A program made the translations under genes and the position numbers. DNA of 64,000 nucleotides. It comes from Cryptomeria japonica (lineage: Eukaryota > Streptophyta > Pinopsida > Cupressales > Cupressaceae). The stretch spans positions 520,618,185 through 520,682,184 of the forward strand of contig NC_081414.1 of the NCBI RefSeq assembly GCF_030272615.1, given 5' to 3'. A model generated the notes under the pieces. The model saw only the letters and a program-made list of their open reading frames with translations, ran no database searches and was not told where the DNA came from. How positions within the stretch are numbered: the first letter of the stretch is position 1; each line of letters begins with the position of its first letter. Of this stretch, positions 22,077-33,528 are shown in pieces.

Positions 22077-24767
22077 TATGTCATTATTTCATTTGCAGGA
22101 CTTTATTATGATGCTAGAAATATGTTTGCATATCTTATGAATGGATTTAAATTATGAGGGTTATGATGAATTGCTTATGTGAATTATTTTGATATGTGGC
22201 AAATTGTATTGTATAATGTCAATTCTATGCAGAGTGATTGAATTTTATTCTTGATTACGTGTTTAATATTATATGAGGATATTGGAAAGTACTAATGTAT
22301 AAATTGAGATGTGTAGGAAATTATCCATGTGACCATGGAAATATTATGGAGAATCAAGCCTAGGCCTATGTACGTTTGTAAAACCAGGGGTTGTCTATTT
22401 AGAGAGACAACACCCCTAATGTATCATATTTTATTTGTAAACATAATTGTTTGCATGTGTGTAAATTGTATTCATTAAATTTGTTTAAATCATTCAAGGG
22501 ACAATTGCCATGTGTGTATTTGTGATGTGGAATTATTTTGTAGTGTCACTTGACACATATGTTGTATGTTGTGTTGGCAATTGTCATGTCACTTTTTGGA
22601 GAGTTTTATTTTTGTTTAATTGTTATATCTCCTAATTATCCTTGAAGGTACCAAGAAATCTAAGTTAGTGAGCCACAAGGAGGGTCAACTCAGAGTTGAC
22701 CCGTAGGTTAACTTTAGGTGGACTTTCTAAGGGTTAAATCAACTCCTAGAGTTAGTTTTAGAGCATTTTTATTAGGCCTCATGGGGTACCTATGGGTGAA
22801 GGCCAAATTTGGCCATGTGTCTTTCCCTTAGGGCTTGTTTAACGACCCAAAAAAGTGGTTTTCCCAAGATGGATGAATTCCATCTATAGGAGTGTCATCC
22901 TTGGTCAGATAACCTTCTTGATAGGTGTAATTCCTTTTCCCCATTTTCATTCCTCTTCTTGAGGTGCCTTGGTTAGGTAGTGTGTAAGACCTAGGGAAGA
23001 CCAACCAATGGGAGTCCCTTACTCTATCCAAGAGGTTGGAAGGAGTGAGAGAAGCCTTCTTGGGCTAGAGATTGAAGCTTAGTGATCTAATCACCCACTC
23101 TCCATCTTTGGAGATTTTGGACAATTCTTGGAGGAAAACTAGTTTTAGAATAGAAAAATTTGGCTAAGTGTTGCAAAAAAGTCTTGTGGATTGAGCTACT
23201 CTTCTCCAAGCTTTCCCTAGAATACCCTTGGCAGATTCAAGGTTGGTGTTTTCTTACTTGCTTATTTGAAAATATGTTTGTAGAATGCTTGAATGGAAAA
23301 TATTGTATTTTTTATTTGTATTGTATTTGCGAAAGCTTTATGTGATTCTTTTCCTATTTTCTGTTTATGCATTTGTTGTGGTTTGGGAGTATCCAAGACC
23401 ATCTTACCGTTGGGAGGGCAGAATGGTCTTGGGGGTGGAAGGAGTTTGAAAGCCTTAGAGTGAGAGGCTCTCATCATGAGAGTGATCTCAAGGGTTTGTC
23501 CATGTGACCCTTGCTGCATAGTTCTATCTATGCATTCGGGGGTCATAAGGGGAGCAAATATGACATGTTTGCCTTTGGGGGTCATAAGGATATGGGGGTT
23601 AAGATGAGTTTTGTTGTGTTTTCTTGGATGTCATGAGTTGGCTGTGAGTTACTATCTAGCAGATCTCCTCTAGGGTACTTGGTCCACTTCCACCCTAGTA
23701 AAACATCACATTATGTGATGAAGTTTCAGCTTGGGAAGGGAATGTGTTTGTTATGTTTTTCCCCTTTGCTTGTTTATGTATGCTTGAGTGTAACCCATCT
23801 AGGACTTGGTTCTCCAAGCTCAGGGGTGGATTCTAGTAAGCCTAGGCTGGGAGGTGAGCATCCCATGGTCACAACCTTATGTTTTGTATGCAGGTTTCTT
23901 GGAAAGAGGAAAGTAAGCTAGGAGTAGCAGATTGTACTTTAGTTGCAGATTTTACTTAGCTGCAGAAAGTAAGAAATAAAAATATAACTGTTGTAATTAT
24001 TTTGAAGGATAGAGATGTGTTATTTTAGTTCAGTCCTCATTCATTAGGAATGAGAGACTAATTGGGTATTTTACCCATTTGTAAATATTGACAGATGGAG
24101 TTCATACATTCATATAAGAAAAGCATTTTTAGTAAAACTCTGCAATATATTATGCTGTTGTTATTCTTATTTAATTTTGTCTAAAACTAAAATCTCTTGT
24201 TATTTATTTCTGCAGTTTATATAAATAAAAAAAAGGGCAGAAAAAGAAATGAAATGTGTTTTCAGTATTTTCCTGCAATGTTAAATGTTGTTGTTATTGT
24301 CATTTTATTTTACTTAGAACAAAATAAAATAAACAGAAAGCTAAAGTAGAACCATGAAATTTACCTTTCCTATAGACATCTAAATGAAGTTGAAAATGCC
24401 CCTACAGTCATATTTATTTCTATCATTTTTATTTATGTTTGTTCATTGCAGAATATTAATCTATAAACAAAAGAAATAATAATAAAACCTATTTAAAGTT
24501 TTTTTTTTAGCTTGTTGTTGTCATAAAATGCATTGTTGTTTTTTTTTTTTTAAAAAGGGGAGAAAATTGCATATTTAGTCTTAGGCTTGAGGATATAAGC
24601 TACTCAATTTATGTTAGATAAATCATTTCAAAAAAAATTATATAATTACATCTATCTATGAGCAGCCTGTACATTATTTTACATTCCAACATATTAATGT
24701 CTAAGTTTCCTTTTTGGAAAAGAAAAAGAAAGAAAAAAAAGAGAGGGAGATTTTTAACCCTAAGAAA

Positions 24768-24770
<3 letters not shown>

Positions 24771-24860
<90 letters not shown>
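24771..24860. repeat. (AT)45 microsatellite
   Basis: A pure AT dinucleotide run of 90 bases, followed by two further short AT runs separated by GTGCAAAT (24861-24895). Long open frames reported across it on both strands would be repeats of Ile-Tyr only and are not genes. Confidence 0.95.
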
Positions 24861-24863
<3 letters not shown>

Positions 24864-25037
24864 CAAATATATATATATATATGTGCAAATATACATTTAA
24901 AAAAAAACTAATTATGCAATTGTATATATATTTTTATATTTTATAAAAACAAAAAAAAATTAAAAAAAAATAATGATTGTTGGGGAGGGCCGAAACCCTA
25001 CCCCTCCTTATGGGAGATGTCACGGGCCGTGCCGCTA

Positions 25038-25205
25038 CTGCGGGCATCTACAGTGGGCAGTGTTGGCGCCACCACTGTGGGAACCCACAGTGGGCGGAGC
25101 CAAGTCCGCCACTATGGGCAACCACAGTGGGCGGCATCGGTGCCACCACTGTGGGTGTCCACAGTGGGTGGCATCGGGGCCGCCACTATGGGCATCCACA
25201 GTGGT
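25038..25205. repeat. GC-rich palindromic minisatellite
   Basis: Four to five units of about 37-42 bp, each built around CCACTGTGGG or CCACTATGGG, a spacer of 2-3 bases, and CCCACAGTGG or CCACAGTGGGCGG. Each unit can fold into a stable hairpin. The block is CG-rich and sits abruptly in AT-rich DNA, 180 bp after the (AT)45 tract. Open frames here are accidental. Confidence 0.85.
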
Positions 25206-25336
25206 TTCCCTATGAACACCTCCACCCACTTCGACCCCCCCTCCTCTACAGCTCCCTTTTGGATGGCGTTGTGCCTCCACGACCGCTCGAACACGTGCAG
25301 CACACACACACACACTCAACTAAAACAAAATATAAT

Positions 25337-25512
25337 AAACCCTAACCCATTTTGGGTTAGGGCAAAAACAAAAAAATAATAAAGGAAGGAAAGATAAGAG
25401 TGCTTGTTAATAAAATTAAATGCAACCCTAAACTAATTTCGGGTTAGGGTCGACATTTAAAATAACAGAGTATAATAAAATGCAACCCTAGCCCATATTC
25501 GGGTTAGGGTTT
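25337..25512. repeat. Three AACCCTAACCC / GGGTTAGGG hairpins
   Basis: Near 25338, 25422 and 25486, AACCCTAaCCC or AACCCTAGCCC is followed within 5-10 bases by its complement GGGTTAGGG. The spacing is about 85 and 64 bp, with related AT-rich linkers (ATAATAAA). The arms resemble the plant telomere unit (TTTAGGG) but are not a telomere array. Confidence 0.7.
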
Positions 25513-26476
25513 GCATGTAGAAATAATAGGAGAGAAATTGAATTAAGTTTTTAAACTACCACTTGTAATTTAGGGATTATTTGTAAGTTGCATTACAAAA
25601 TTCAATGGGTTAAGTTGGTTCTTTTATTTAAAGAAAATTACATATACAAATAGGTTTAAATATAAATTTGTCCCCCATATTGTTTATATGTATAAAATTT
25701 ATATATACACTATATTTTTACATATAGGTATATATATAATTAATTATACATATTTGAGGGTAAGTTGATAACCTATTTTAATTTATCTTATTAAATTTTA
25801 TATAGTTATAATATCGCAATTATTGACGAATATTATCAAGGAATTTTAATAAGGATATTTCTTAGATAATTTTGGTATTTAATTAAATATGGTCGTCAAG
25901 TGGGGATTAATTTTGGGGAACGTTTGTAAACAAGAATTATTAACAAATTTTTAACCTATGAGGCCAATGTTGACCAGATTACTTAAATTGTCAAATTTGA
26001 AGGTTTAGGGGAAATTAAAATTGACTATAGTATAAAATTGGATTTATTGGACAAATGACATTGTGGAATTTGAACCCTTATCGATTAGATTTAAATAATA
26101 AATTTGCGTGCGCTTGATTAATTAAATCCTTAATTTAAGATATCCTCATCATCATTCAATTAGCCCGACATAATTTTAAATACATTTGAGATATCTGAAT
26201 ATCCCTCGACTTTAATTAGCGGCAACTTATATAAGATAATTAAATTAACTAGCTAAATTGTGACAACCCTCTTGGGATTAATTAACCTCCAATAAATAAT
26301 GTCGCTTATTTGAGTTGGTTAATTAATCCAACTTTAGAAAACAATTCTATTTACATCCTAGTTAAGACAAGACTTATTTGATTCCATTTTAAATGTAGTT
26401 TGTTTTGAGAGTTTAGGTGTTTTAAAAAAAAAAATTGTTCCATTTTTAGCCCAAAAGTTTGGGCACAAGAACCTTT

Positions 26477-28290
26477 GAGCTCAGTTTGGAGGCCTAAAGA
26501 TGGTGGAAGAAGAAAAGATTGATGTTTGTCTACAAAGGGTGGATGAAATAGTTAATGAAGTAAGAGGACTTGGAGTAGATGTTTAGGTGAAGTTATAGTT
26601 AAGGTGTTGAGGTCATTAACAACAAGGTATGACACAAATGTTTCTACTATCGAACAAGCTAAGGACTTAAAATCCTTCAATATGGATGAATTATTTGAAT
26701 CATTATCAACATATGAAATGAGAACTCTAAGTGTTGAACCTTCCAAGAAAGAATTTCCCTTCACCTCTGAGAATAAAGGAAAAGAAGTTGCAAGTAGTGT
26801 AGATAATGAAAAATCAAATGTAGTTGAAGCCAACTTTGTAAGGAAATTAAAGAAAGGATCTCGTAAATATAAAGGCAAATTACCTTTCAAGTGTTTTGAC
26901 TGTGGTAAAATAGGACATTTTGTTGCTAGGTGTCCTTATAAGAAGGAAGATAGTGATGTGGAAAGTGTCAAGGATAAAGATAAAAAGTTCTATAAATCTA
27001 GGAGAATGAACTTTCAAAAGAAGAAAATTCTTTACACTATTGATAGTGATGCCCCTAATGATGAAAGTGAATCGGCTAAGGACTATAGTGAAGATGAAAA
27101 AAAAACTAATCTCTTCATGGCTCAAGAGGTACCTAATGACAAGCAAAGTGGAGCTCAATCTAAAAATTTAATTGACGATGAGGAAGAGGATGCTAATGTT
27201 GAGGTTGACCTTGAAGGAGAATTAATATGTGCTCTTAAAGAACTTGATAACATAAGGAAAGAATATAAAAAATACAAGAAGTCGGCCATAGAACAACAAA
27301 ATTAATTTAGAAAGAAACTTGATGTGTCTAATCAGAACATCACCACCTTGACTACACAACTAGAGGAAGCCAAGAGGATGAGTGAAGTAATCAAAATCAA
27401 AATCGGAAGCCAAAGAAAAGGAATGTTGAAAATTGGACGAAGAAGTTGTGAATCATAGGAAGGAGCTTGAGAAGTGCAAGGATGATCTCAAGATAAGGCT
27501 AAAATGTGAAAGCAACAGAAATGCATTGTATGATATGCTGAAGAATAAAAAGAATTCAAAGGATTCTATAAGCATGGGATATGAGGTTGGTCAATGTTTT
27601 GCCACTATGGAGTCATCAAAAAGGGACATAAACTTTGTATCTTCAGGCACGAATGGTCATTAACAAACCCTTATAGTTAGCAATGCCCCAAGAAAGAAAA
27701 TAGATTTAAATATTGTTGCTGAATGTATAAAGACACGTGTTGTTGCCCCAAAGGAGGAGAATGTTGTTGCCGCTACAAGGAACAACCATGCTGATCCAAA
27801 AGGAAAGGCCAAGCTAATTGATGATGGCTTCATCAAAGTTAAGGACATAAGGATAGAATTTTAAAAGACCAAGATATGTTGCTCCAAGAAAGCCAATGTG
27901 GAATCATGTCGACAATAATATCTGGTATGCTTCTAAATTTCATGGTTATTGCTACAAATGTAATGCATATGAACATAAAATTCAGATTGTAGACTTATAC
28001 TTAGACTTGCTCCAAACTATGAAAACAAGAATCATTTTGTTTTCCTACGTGATATTAATGTTATATGCTATCACTATAATAAATTTGGCCATAAGAGCTA
28101 TGAGTGTAGGAGAAAAACTTTTCAGTCAAGTGGAAGCCCCTTTATTTCATCATTCAACAAAATGTAAAATGCTACTACTATCAAAACTATGGTCACATAG
28201 AAAATCATTGCAAATCAAGAGCTCCTAAACATAAGAAGACATCAATTGTCGAACCAAAAACCAAATTTGATCAGAGTGGTTTAGCGGAGA
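26477..28290 (+). pseudogene. gag C-terminal part of element C1 with several zinc knuckles
   Basis: It resumes with GGLKMVEEEKI, then a VDEIVNEVRGLG helix, VLRSLTTRYDTNVSTIEQAKDL and the nucleocapsid. A perfect CCHC knuckle is at 26892-26933 (CFDCGKIGHFVARC). An acidic/Lys-rich helical stretch follows (27030-27480). Then come three weaker knuckle-like units: CYKCNAYEHKIQ near 27950, CYHYNKFGHKSYEC near 28066 and CYYYQNYGHIENHC near 28172. In the last two the second Cys is Tyr. Several knuckles in a long gag fit SIRE/Maximus-type copia elements. Stops at 27303 and later, and frameshifts, inactivate it. Confidence 0.82.
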
Positions 28291-28603
28291 TGGGGAAAGA
28301 AACCAAGCAAGTTTGGGTAGAGAAGAAAAAGGATAAAAATGAATCAAATTTGATTGTCCAAACAATATTTCATGTAGAGAGAAAAAACCTTTGGGTTGTT
28401 GACAGTGGGTGCTCTAGCCACATGACAAGAGACAAGAAAAAGTTGATCAAATTTGAAGATTGGAATGGTGGCTCAATGAGATTTGGTGATAATTCTTCCA
28501 CAAAAATAAAAGGCAAAGGAACATTGAGAATTGATCATAAGTTGAAAGCACATAATGTATACTATGTTGAAGGACTAAGACATAATATATCTAGTGTAAG
28601 TCA
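28291..28603 (+). pseudogene. Aspartic protease of element C1
   Basis: The open frame contains LWVVDSGCSSHMTRD with an intact DSG (near 28399), then MRFGDNSSTKIKGKGT and VYYVEGLRHNISSVS, the copia protease plan. The reading ends where the 1093-bp insertion begins; it resumes with SHICGKGYMFTF at about 29699. Confidence 0.9.
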
Positions 28604-29696
28604 TGTTAAATTTTTTGACCTACACGATATGGATCTAGCAAGAAGAGAAAAGAAAGAAAAATTACAGAATGGAAACAGAGCAAATAAAAATCTAGCAGAA
28701 AGATCTGCATATGAATGAAAATCTTGTATTAAAATTACAATGATTGCATGATTTAAATACAATGTTGGCCACCACATAAACTAAAATTACGGTGAAGGGA
28801 GGTAGTAATAACTATCCTAACAAACTATTGAATTAGTTAGATTATTGCATGGCTCACATAAAGCATGCAATTTAAGGATTGTCATAAATCACGGTAAGAC
28901 TGGAGTTTCATGTTAGGAATTAACGCTAACACCCCCCCTTAAGTCTAACTAAGGAGACAAGGCTAATTAAAGGAATGAGGAAAGAGGGAAAACCCAGTGG
29001 GAACAAAACCCCCCCTCATAATAGATGCTAATTCTACATGACACTTAATATCCTACAAGATTCTTCAACCAAGAAGATCTTGTAGAAAGTGCCTATTTGT
29101 GCCTCCACAAAGAAGAGAAATAATGTCAATACATAATGTAGCATAGTGAATGTTGTAGTAGGTTCCTTTGCAACAAATGATGCATCTTCCTTTTGGAAGA
29201 TAGAAACCTCGAGCTATCAAACAGATGAATTCCCACTCAAGTGATATATATCAAGGAATCAAGATGAATGGTTCTGGAAAATACTCATGTTTCTCCAATC
29301 TCATGTTGATTTGCGACTTTGCCATACAAGATTTAGGAACAGTGACCACTAAAGTGTGAGACATCTCATTCTGTAAGTTTTGTTTCTTTTCTCTTCTTGC
29401 TAGATCCATACTGTGCAGGTCATAAAATTTAACATGGTATCAGAGAAAATAAAAACAGAGTAGAAAGATCTACATATGAATGAAAATCTTGTATTAAAAT
29501 TACAATGATTGCATGATTCAACTACAATGTTGGCCACCGCATAAACTAAAATTATGGTGAAGGGAGGTGGTAATAACTAGCCTAATAGACTATTGGATTA
29601 GTTAGATTATTGCATGGAGAACATAAAGCATGCAATTTAAGGATTATCATAAATAATGGTAAGACTATAGTTGCATGTTATCAATTAACGCTAACA
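28604..29696. mobile_element. 1093-bp small LTR-like element with one inverted LTR segment
   Basis: It is bounded by an exact 5-bp duplication AGTCA (28599-28603 and 29697-29701), starts TG and ends CA. Two 262-bp direct repeats (28670-28931 and 29435-29696) are equal in length. The 66 bp before the left repeat (28604-28669) reappear before the right repeat (29369-29434) in inverted orientation, without indels. A simple reading is a pair of 328-bp LTRs, one with its first 66 bp flipped, around a 437-bp internal part. On the minus strand a G-rich tract (AAGGGGGGG) precedes the left repeat, as a polypurine tract would. No coding capacity: a TRIM/SMART-like non-autonomous element. Confidence 0.75.
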
Positions 29697-30520
29697 AGTC
29701 ATATATGTGGCAAAGGCTACATGTTTACATTTAACTCCAAGGGATGTGAAATCAGAAAAGAAAGCAATGGTAAACTAATTGTAGAAGGGAAGAGAATTGA
29801 TTGTAATGTGTATAACTTGAAGGAATATTATGAGTCATAGTGCATGATGGGACAAGTGGATGAGAGTTGGTTGTGGCATAGGAGGTTGGCCAACATAAAC
29901 TTTGACAATCTTGTCAAGGTAAGAAGGAAATATTATGTGAAACACTTGCCTTGGATTATTAGGCTAGCAAACACCATATGTGATGAGTGTCAAAATGACA
30001 AGCAAACTAGGGTGATCTTTAAGACAAAATAATACTCAACCTCAAGGCCATTGGAACTAGTGCATATTGATTTATGTGGTCCTACTAGGACAAGGAATCT
30101 AAATGGTTAAAAGTACTTCATGTTGTTTATACATGACTATTCAAGGATGACATGGGTTACTTTCTTGGAGGATAAGTCACAAGCATTTGATAGGTTCAAG
30201 ATTTTTTAGGAAAATGTTTGAGAGAGAGAGAGAGTGGGTATAAGCTGAAGTGTTTGAGATCAAACCATGGAAGTGATTTCATATCAAATGAATTTGCATA
30301 TTATTGTGAGTGACATGGAATCAATAGACAATGGTTTGCTGCTAGAACACCACAATAAAATGGTGTTATGGATCGAGAAAGAATAGAATGGTCAAAGAAA
30401 TGGTAAGAACAATGTTGAATGAGTCTAATCTATGTAATGTTATTAGAAAGAAGCGGTCCATACAACAGTCTACACACTTAACAAAGTACAACTGAGAGTG
30501 AACAGAAAAATGATGACATA
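29697..30520 (+). pseudogene. GAG-pre-integrase and integrase of element C1
   Basis: GKGYMFTFNSKGCEI is followed by the zinc domain (WLWHRRLANINF near 29870, CDECQNDKQTR near 29980). The integrase core starts with VHIDLCGP (near 30060, first Asp kept). The second block reads RSNHGSDF near 30260, where the usual Asp of SDNG is Asn, and the third NGVMDRER near 30360. Several stops (30030, 30108, 30208 and later) break it. It would insert the cDNA into host DNA. Confidence 0.85.
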
Positions 30521-31970
30521 TGAGTTATGGTATGACAAGAAACCCTCTATCAATTTTTTAAAGTGTTTGGTAGCAAAAGCTTTAGCAGAAGAGATGAGGA
30601 TGGTTTAGAAAGTTTTGATGCAAGGTGTGATGAAGGCATATTTTTAGGCTACTCAACTCACATCATGGCATACAAATGTTTCAACAAACACCTCAAGAAA
30701 GTTGTTGAAAGTGTAAATGTAAGAGTTGATGAAGACTTGTAAAAAGGAAAGCAAAATTTCGTAGATCAGATTGAGGAACCATGTTATGAAGAAGATGTAG
30801 AATCTAAAAAAATCAAGAAGAAGCCACTAAAAAACTACCAAGTAAGTATGTGCAAAAGTACCATCCTGAAGATCATATTATAGGCAACAAGGATGGAGGT
30901 GTACAAACAAGAAGGATGCATGTTGCAAACAATGAACAACTAAATTTTTACCTCTTGATTGAACTAGAACCAAAGAATTATAATGAGGCCAGCAAGAGTG
31001 CTCAATGGATTAAGGCAATGGAAGAAAAATTGCAACGGATAAAGAAGAATAAAACTTGGGATTTAGTATCGTGGCTAGCTGATAAGAATGTCATTGGCAC
31101 AAAGTGGGTCTACATAAATAAGGTGAATGAAGATGGAAAGGTGATAAGAAACGAGGCTAGTCTAGTCTGCAAAGGATACTCATGAGTAGAGAGCATAGAT
31201 TTTGGAGACATTTGCCCCTGTTGCCAGACTTGAGGCCATAAGATTATTTTTAGCATTTTCAGCCTACAAAGGTTATAAGGTTTACCAAATGAATGTAAAG
31301 TCTACATTTATAAATGGCAATTTGGAGGAAGAGGTGTAGTTTGAGCAGCCTAAAGGATTTTATTTGCATGAAAATGAAGAATTTGTTTGCAGATTAAGAA
31401 AAGCATTGTATGGGTTGAAGCAAACACCTAGAGAATGGTACTCTGGACTGGAAAAATATCTACATCAGCAAGGCTTCAAAAAGGGATGTTCTAATAACAA
31501 CCTATTTATTAAAACTAAAGATAATCTCATGATTATAGTTGTTTATGTAAATGATATTATCTTTTCTGGAAATAAAGATAGTTTGTGCAAATAATTTGTT
31601 GATAAAATGCAATCAGAGTTTGAGACGTCAATGCTAGGAGAATTGTCCTACTTTCTTGGACTGTAAATATCACAACAGAATAAAGGTATATTCATCTCTC
31701 ACACTAAGTATTTAAAATACATGTTGAGAAGATTTTACATGATTGATTGCAAGCTAGTTAGTACCTCTATGGTGACAGGATGCAAATTGAGTAAAAATGA
31801 TGAGTCACTAGATGTTGATCAGACCATGTATAGATCTATGATTGGGAGTCTTTTTTATCTAACTGCTTCCAAAATTGACATAGTACAAGCAGTGTGTATG
31901 GTGGACAGATTTCAATCTTCTCCTAAGCAATCTCATGTAATTGTTGTTAGAAGGATATTCATATAACTAC
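30521..31970 (+). pseudogene. Reverse transcriptase of element C1
   Basis: After a linker, copia RT blocks follow: EASKSAQWIKAMEEKLQRI near 30990, NVIGTKWVYINKVNEDG near 31088, then (after stops) the VCRLRKALYGLKQTPREWY block near 31390 and the active-site strand VVYVNDIIFSG near 31540. The YVDD motif is changed to YVND, which removes a catalytic Asp. ELSYFLGL, then MYRSMIGSLFYL near 31830, complete the thumb. Stops at 31182, 31290-31350, 31594 and others show inactivity. Confidence 0.9.
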
Positions 31971-32453
31971 AAGGTACACTTGATTATGGTTTGTGTTATC
32001 CAAAGAATGATACTTTACTTTGCAAGCCTACACAAATGCAGATTGGGCACATTGTGTGGATGACAGAAAGAGCACTAGTGGTTATGCCTTCTTCCTTGGT
32101 GATACATTAGTTTCATGGCACAACAAGAAACAAGAATCCATCTCTTTATCCACTATTGAGGTTGAGTACATAGTTGTTGCTACATGTTGTTCACAAGTTC
32201 TTTGGATGAAGAAAACACTCAAGGATATCTAGTAGAGTATGTGGATCCCATCTCCATCAAATGTGATAATTCAAGTGCCATTAACATCTCTAAGAATATT
32301 GTCATGCACTCAAGAACAAAACACATAGAAATTAAGTATCATTTCTTGAGGGAGAAGGTAGCTAAAAAAGAAGTCAAGGTTGAATATGTAAGTATTGGTG
32401 AGCAAGTGGCTGATATGTTAACAAAACCTCTGCCTAATTACACTTTTGAATAA
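31971..32453 (+). pseudogene. RNase H of element C1
   Basis: The copia RNase H reads YTNADWAHCVDDRKSTSGYAF (near 32030), SLSTIEVEYIVVATC (near 32145), then after a frameshift KCDNSSAINISKN (near 32262) and RTKHIEIKYHFLRE (near 32312), ending with VADMLTKPLP (near 32410) and TAA at 32451. The acidic residues are largely conserved. This is the normal end of a copia polyprotein. Confidence 0.9.
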
Positions 32454-32838
32454 CTAATATTGCGGTTGCATGTTGTCCCTCCCTCCTTCTGCACTTAAAT
32501 GGATATAGAGATTTGTGGTTCAGGGGGATCTCATAGCTTCAAATTATGCGTCTATGAACCTGTGTGTGCTCCCAAGGTGATGGAGCATAATGGTTATGGT
32601 TCTTAGGGGGATACCATTGCTAAACAAGGTTAGAAAAATGATAGAAGGTGTTGTAGAAGGAGAAGTGCAATTGGTATACTTGACATGTTATCAACCACAT
32701 GTACAGTATGGTTGTCAAAGGGGGAGTGACATGTGTTTCCATCTGAAGGTTAAGATGAGAATGTTTGACAGTTGGTTGTCCTACCCTTTGCCATTGTTGT
32801 GAAAGGGGGATAAGATGAGTGTGGTTGACATCAATGAG
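32454..32838 (+). other. 3' untranslated region of element C1 with repeated G-rich tracts
   Basis: No gene. AAAGGGGGAG-like tracts occur three times, at about 32717, 32802 and 32839; only the last adjoins the LTR. The intervening sequences share TAAGATGAG and TTGACA words, so the region looks like a duplicated polypurine-tract neighbourhood. Confidence 0.6.
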
Positions 32839-32849
32839 AAAGGGGGAGA
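32839..32849 (+). other. Polypurine tract of element C1
   Basis: AAAGGGGGAGA immediately precedes the 3' LTR, as in SIRE-type copia elements (GGGGGAGATTGTTGG). Confidence 0.9.
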
Positions 32850-33528
32850 TTATTGGCATTACATTGTCATCAATGTCAATAGTTGAGAAGATGCACGGGA
32901 CAAATATGCAGGATGATATGCGTCTTAGATGAAGGTCAGACTTCTTCAGAAGTTATTGTCTCAAGTTGACAGAGTTGAGCGGGCTTAATGAACTTGAAGC
33001 AGAACACGTCATGTTATCACCATAGAGTTATCATAGTTTTTCAAGTGAGACACTAACTGCTACCAAGGTAGATACGAAATCGCAACAAGCCTTCTATGGT
33101 TATTTGGGAAGAAAGGGAAAACACACTTTTTTTTTATCACTGCACAATGAAGATAGAGAAGAGAAATTTATCACAGTTTTGCAGACAAGACACTAACTTC
33201 TACCAACATAGCTGAGAAACTGCAACAAAAGGAAGGTATTATCTCCATTTCACAAGCTAGCAATAATCCCCATCAAACTTGGCTGTGAAATAGAAAAAAA
33301 TAAAGTAGATTACACAATGTGTTTATAACCATAGTAAATATGGAGAAGAAAGAGTTATGATTGTTTCGCAAGTCAATAGATTGTGTTGACCAAGGTTGCT
33401 ATGAAACCACAACAAGTGAAGTTGATAACACGCCGCATTTACCACCATAATTTTCACCAATTCAACACTAAGCTTGTGATTCCTCCATGGATACCTCCTA
33501 CACATGAACCATTTGTGAGCATAGGGAT

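Larger units (their letters stand above)
21877..26468. mobile_element. 4.6-kb insertion of unknown class in copia gag
   Basis: The gag reading stops at 21876 and resumes near 26480. The flanks repeat AACCTTTGTGAG (21865-21876) and AACCTTTGAG (26470-26479), consistent with a target duplication of about 10 bp, longer than the 5 bp of LTR elements. The insert has no coherent open frame, no clear LTRs or terminal inverted repeats, and no poly(A) tail. It contains a 72-bp tandem duplication (21933-22076), an (AT)45 tract, a GC-rich palindromic minisatellite and three GGGTTAGGG hairpins. The rest, including 22100-24700 and 25540-26450, is AT-rich with no gene that I can see. A decayed DNA transposon or LINE are possible. 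Confidence 0.6.

Noticed and set aside
24609-24911. Long open frames on both strands around 24.6-24.9 kb
   Set aside because: They are translations of the (AT)45 microsatellite (Ile-Tyr repeats) and its A/T-rich edges.
24973-25379. Several overlapping open frames with Trp/Gly/His-rich repeats at 25.0-25.4 kb
   Set aside because: Open in five or six frames at once because the GC-rich hairpin minisatellite lacks stop triplets; no start context or homology.
25337-25512. Interstitial telomere array
   Set aside because: The GGGTTAGGG units are single, inverted and spaced by unrelated sequence, so this is not a telomere repeat tract.
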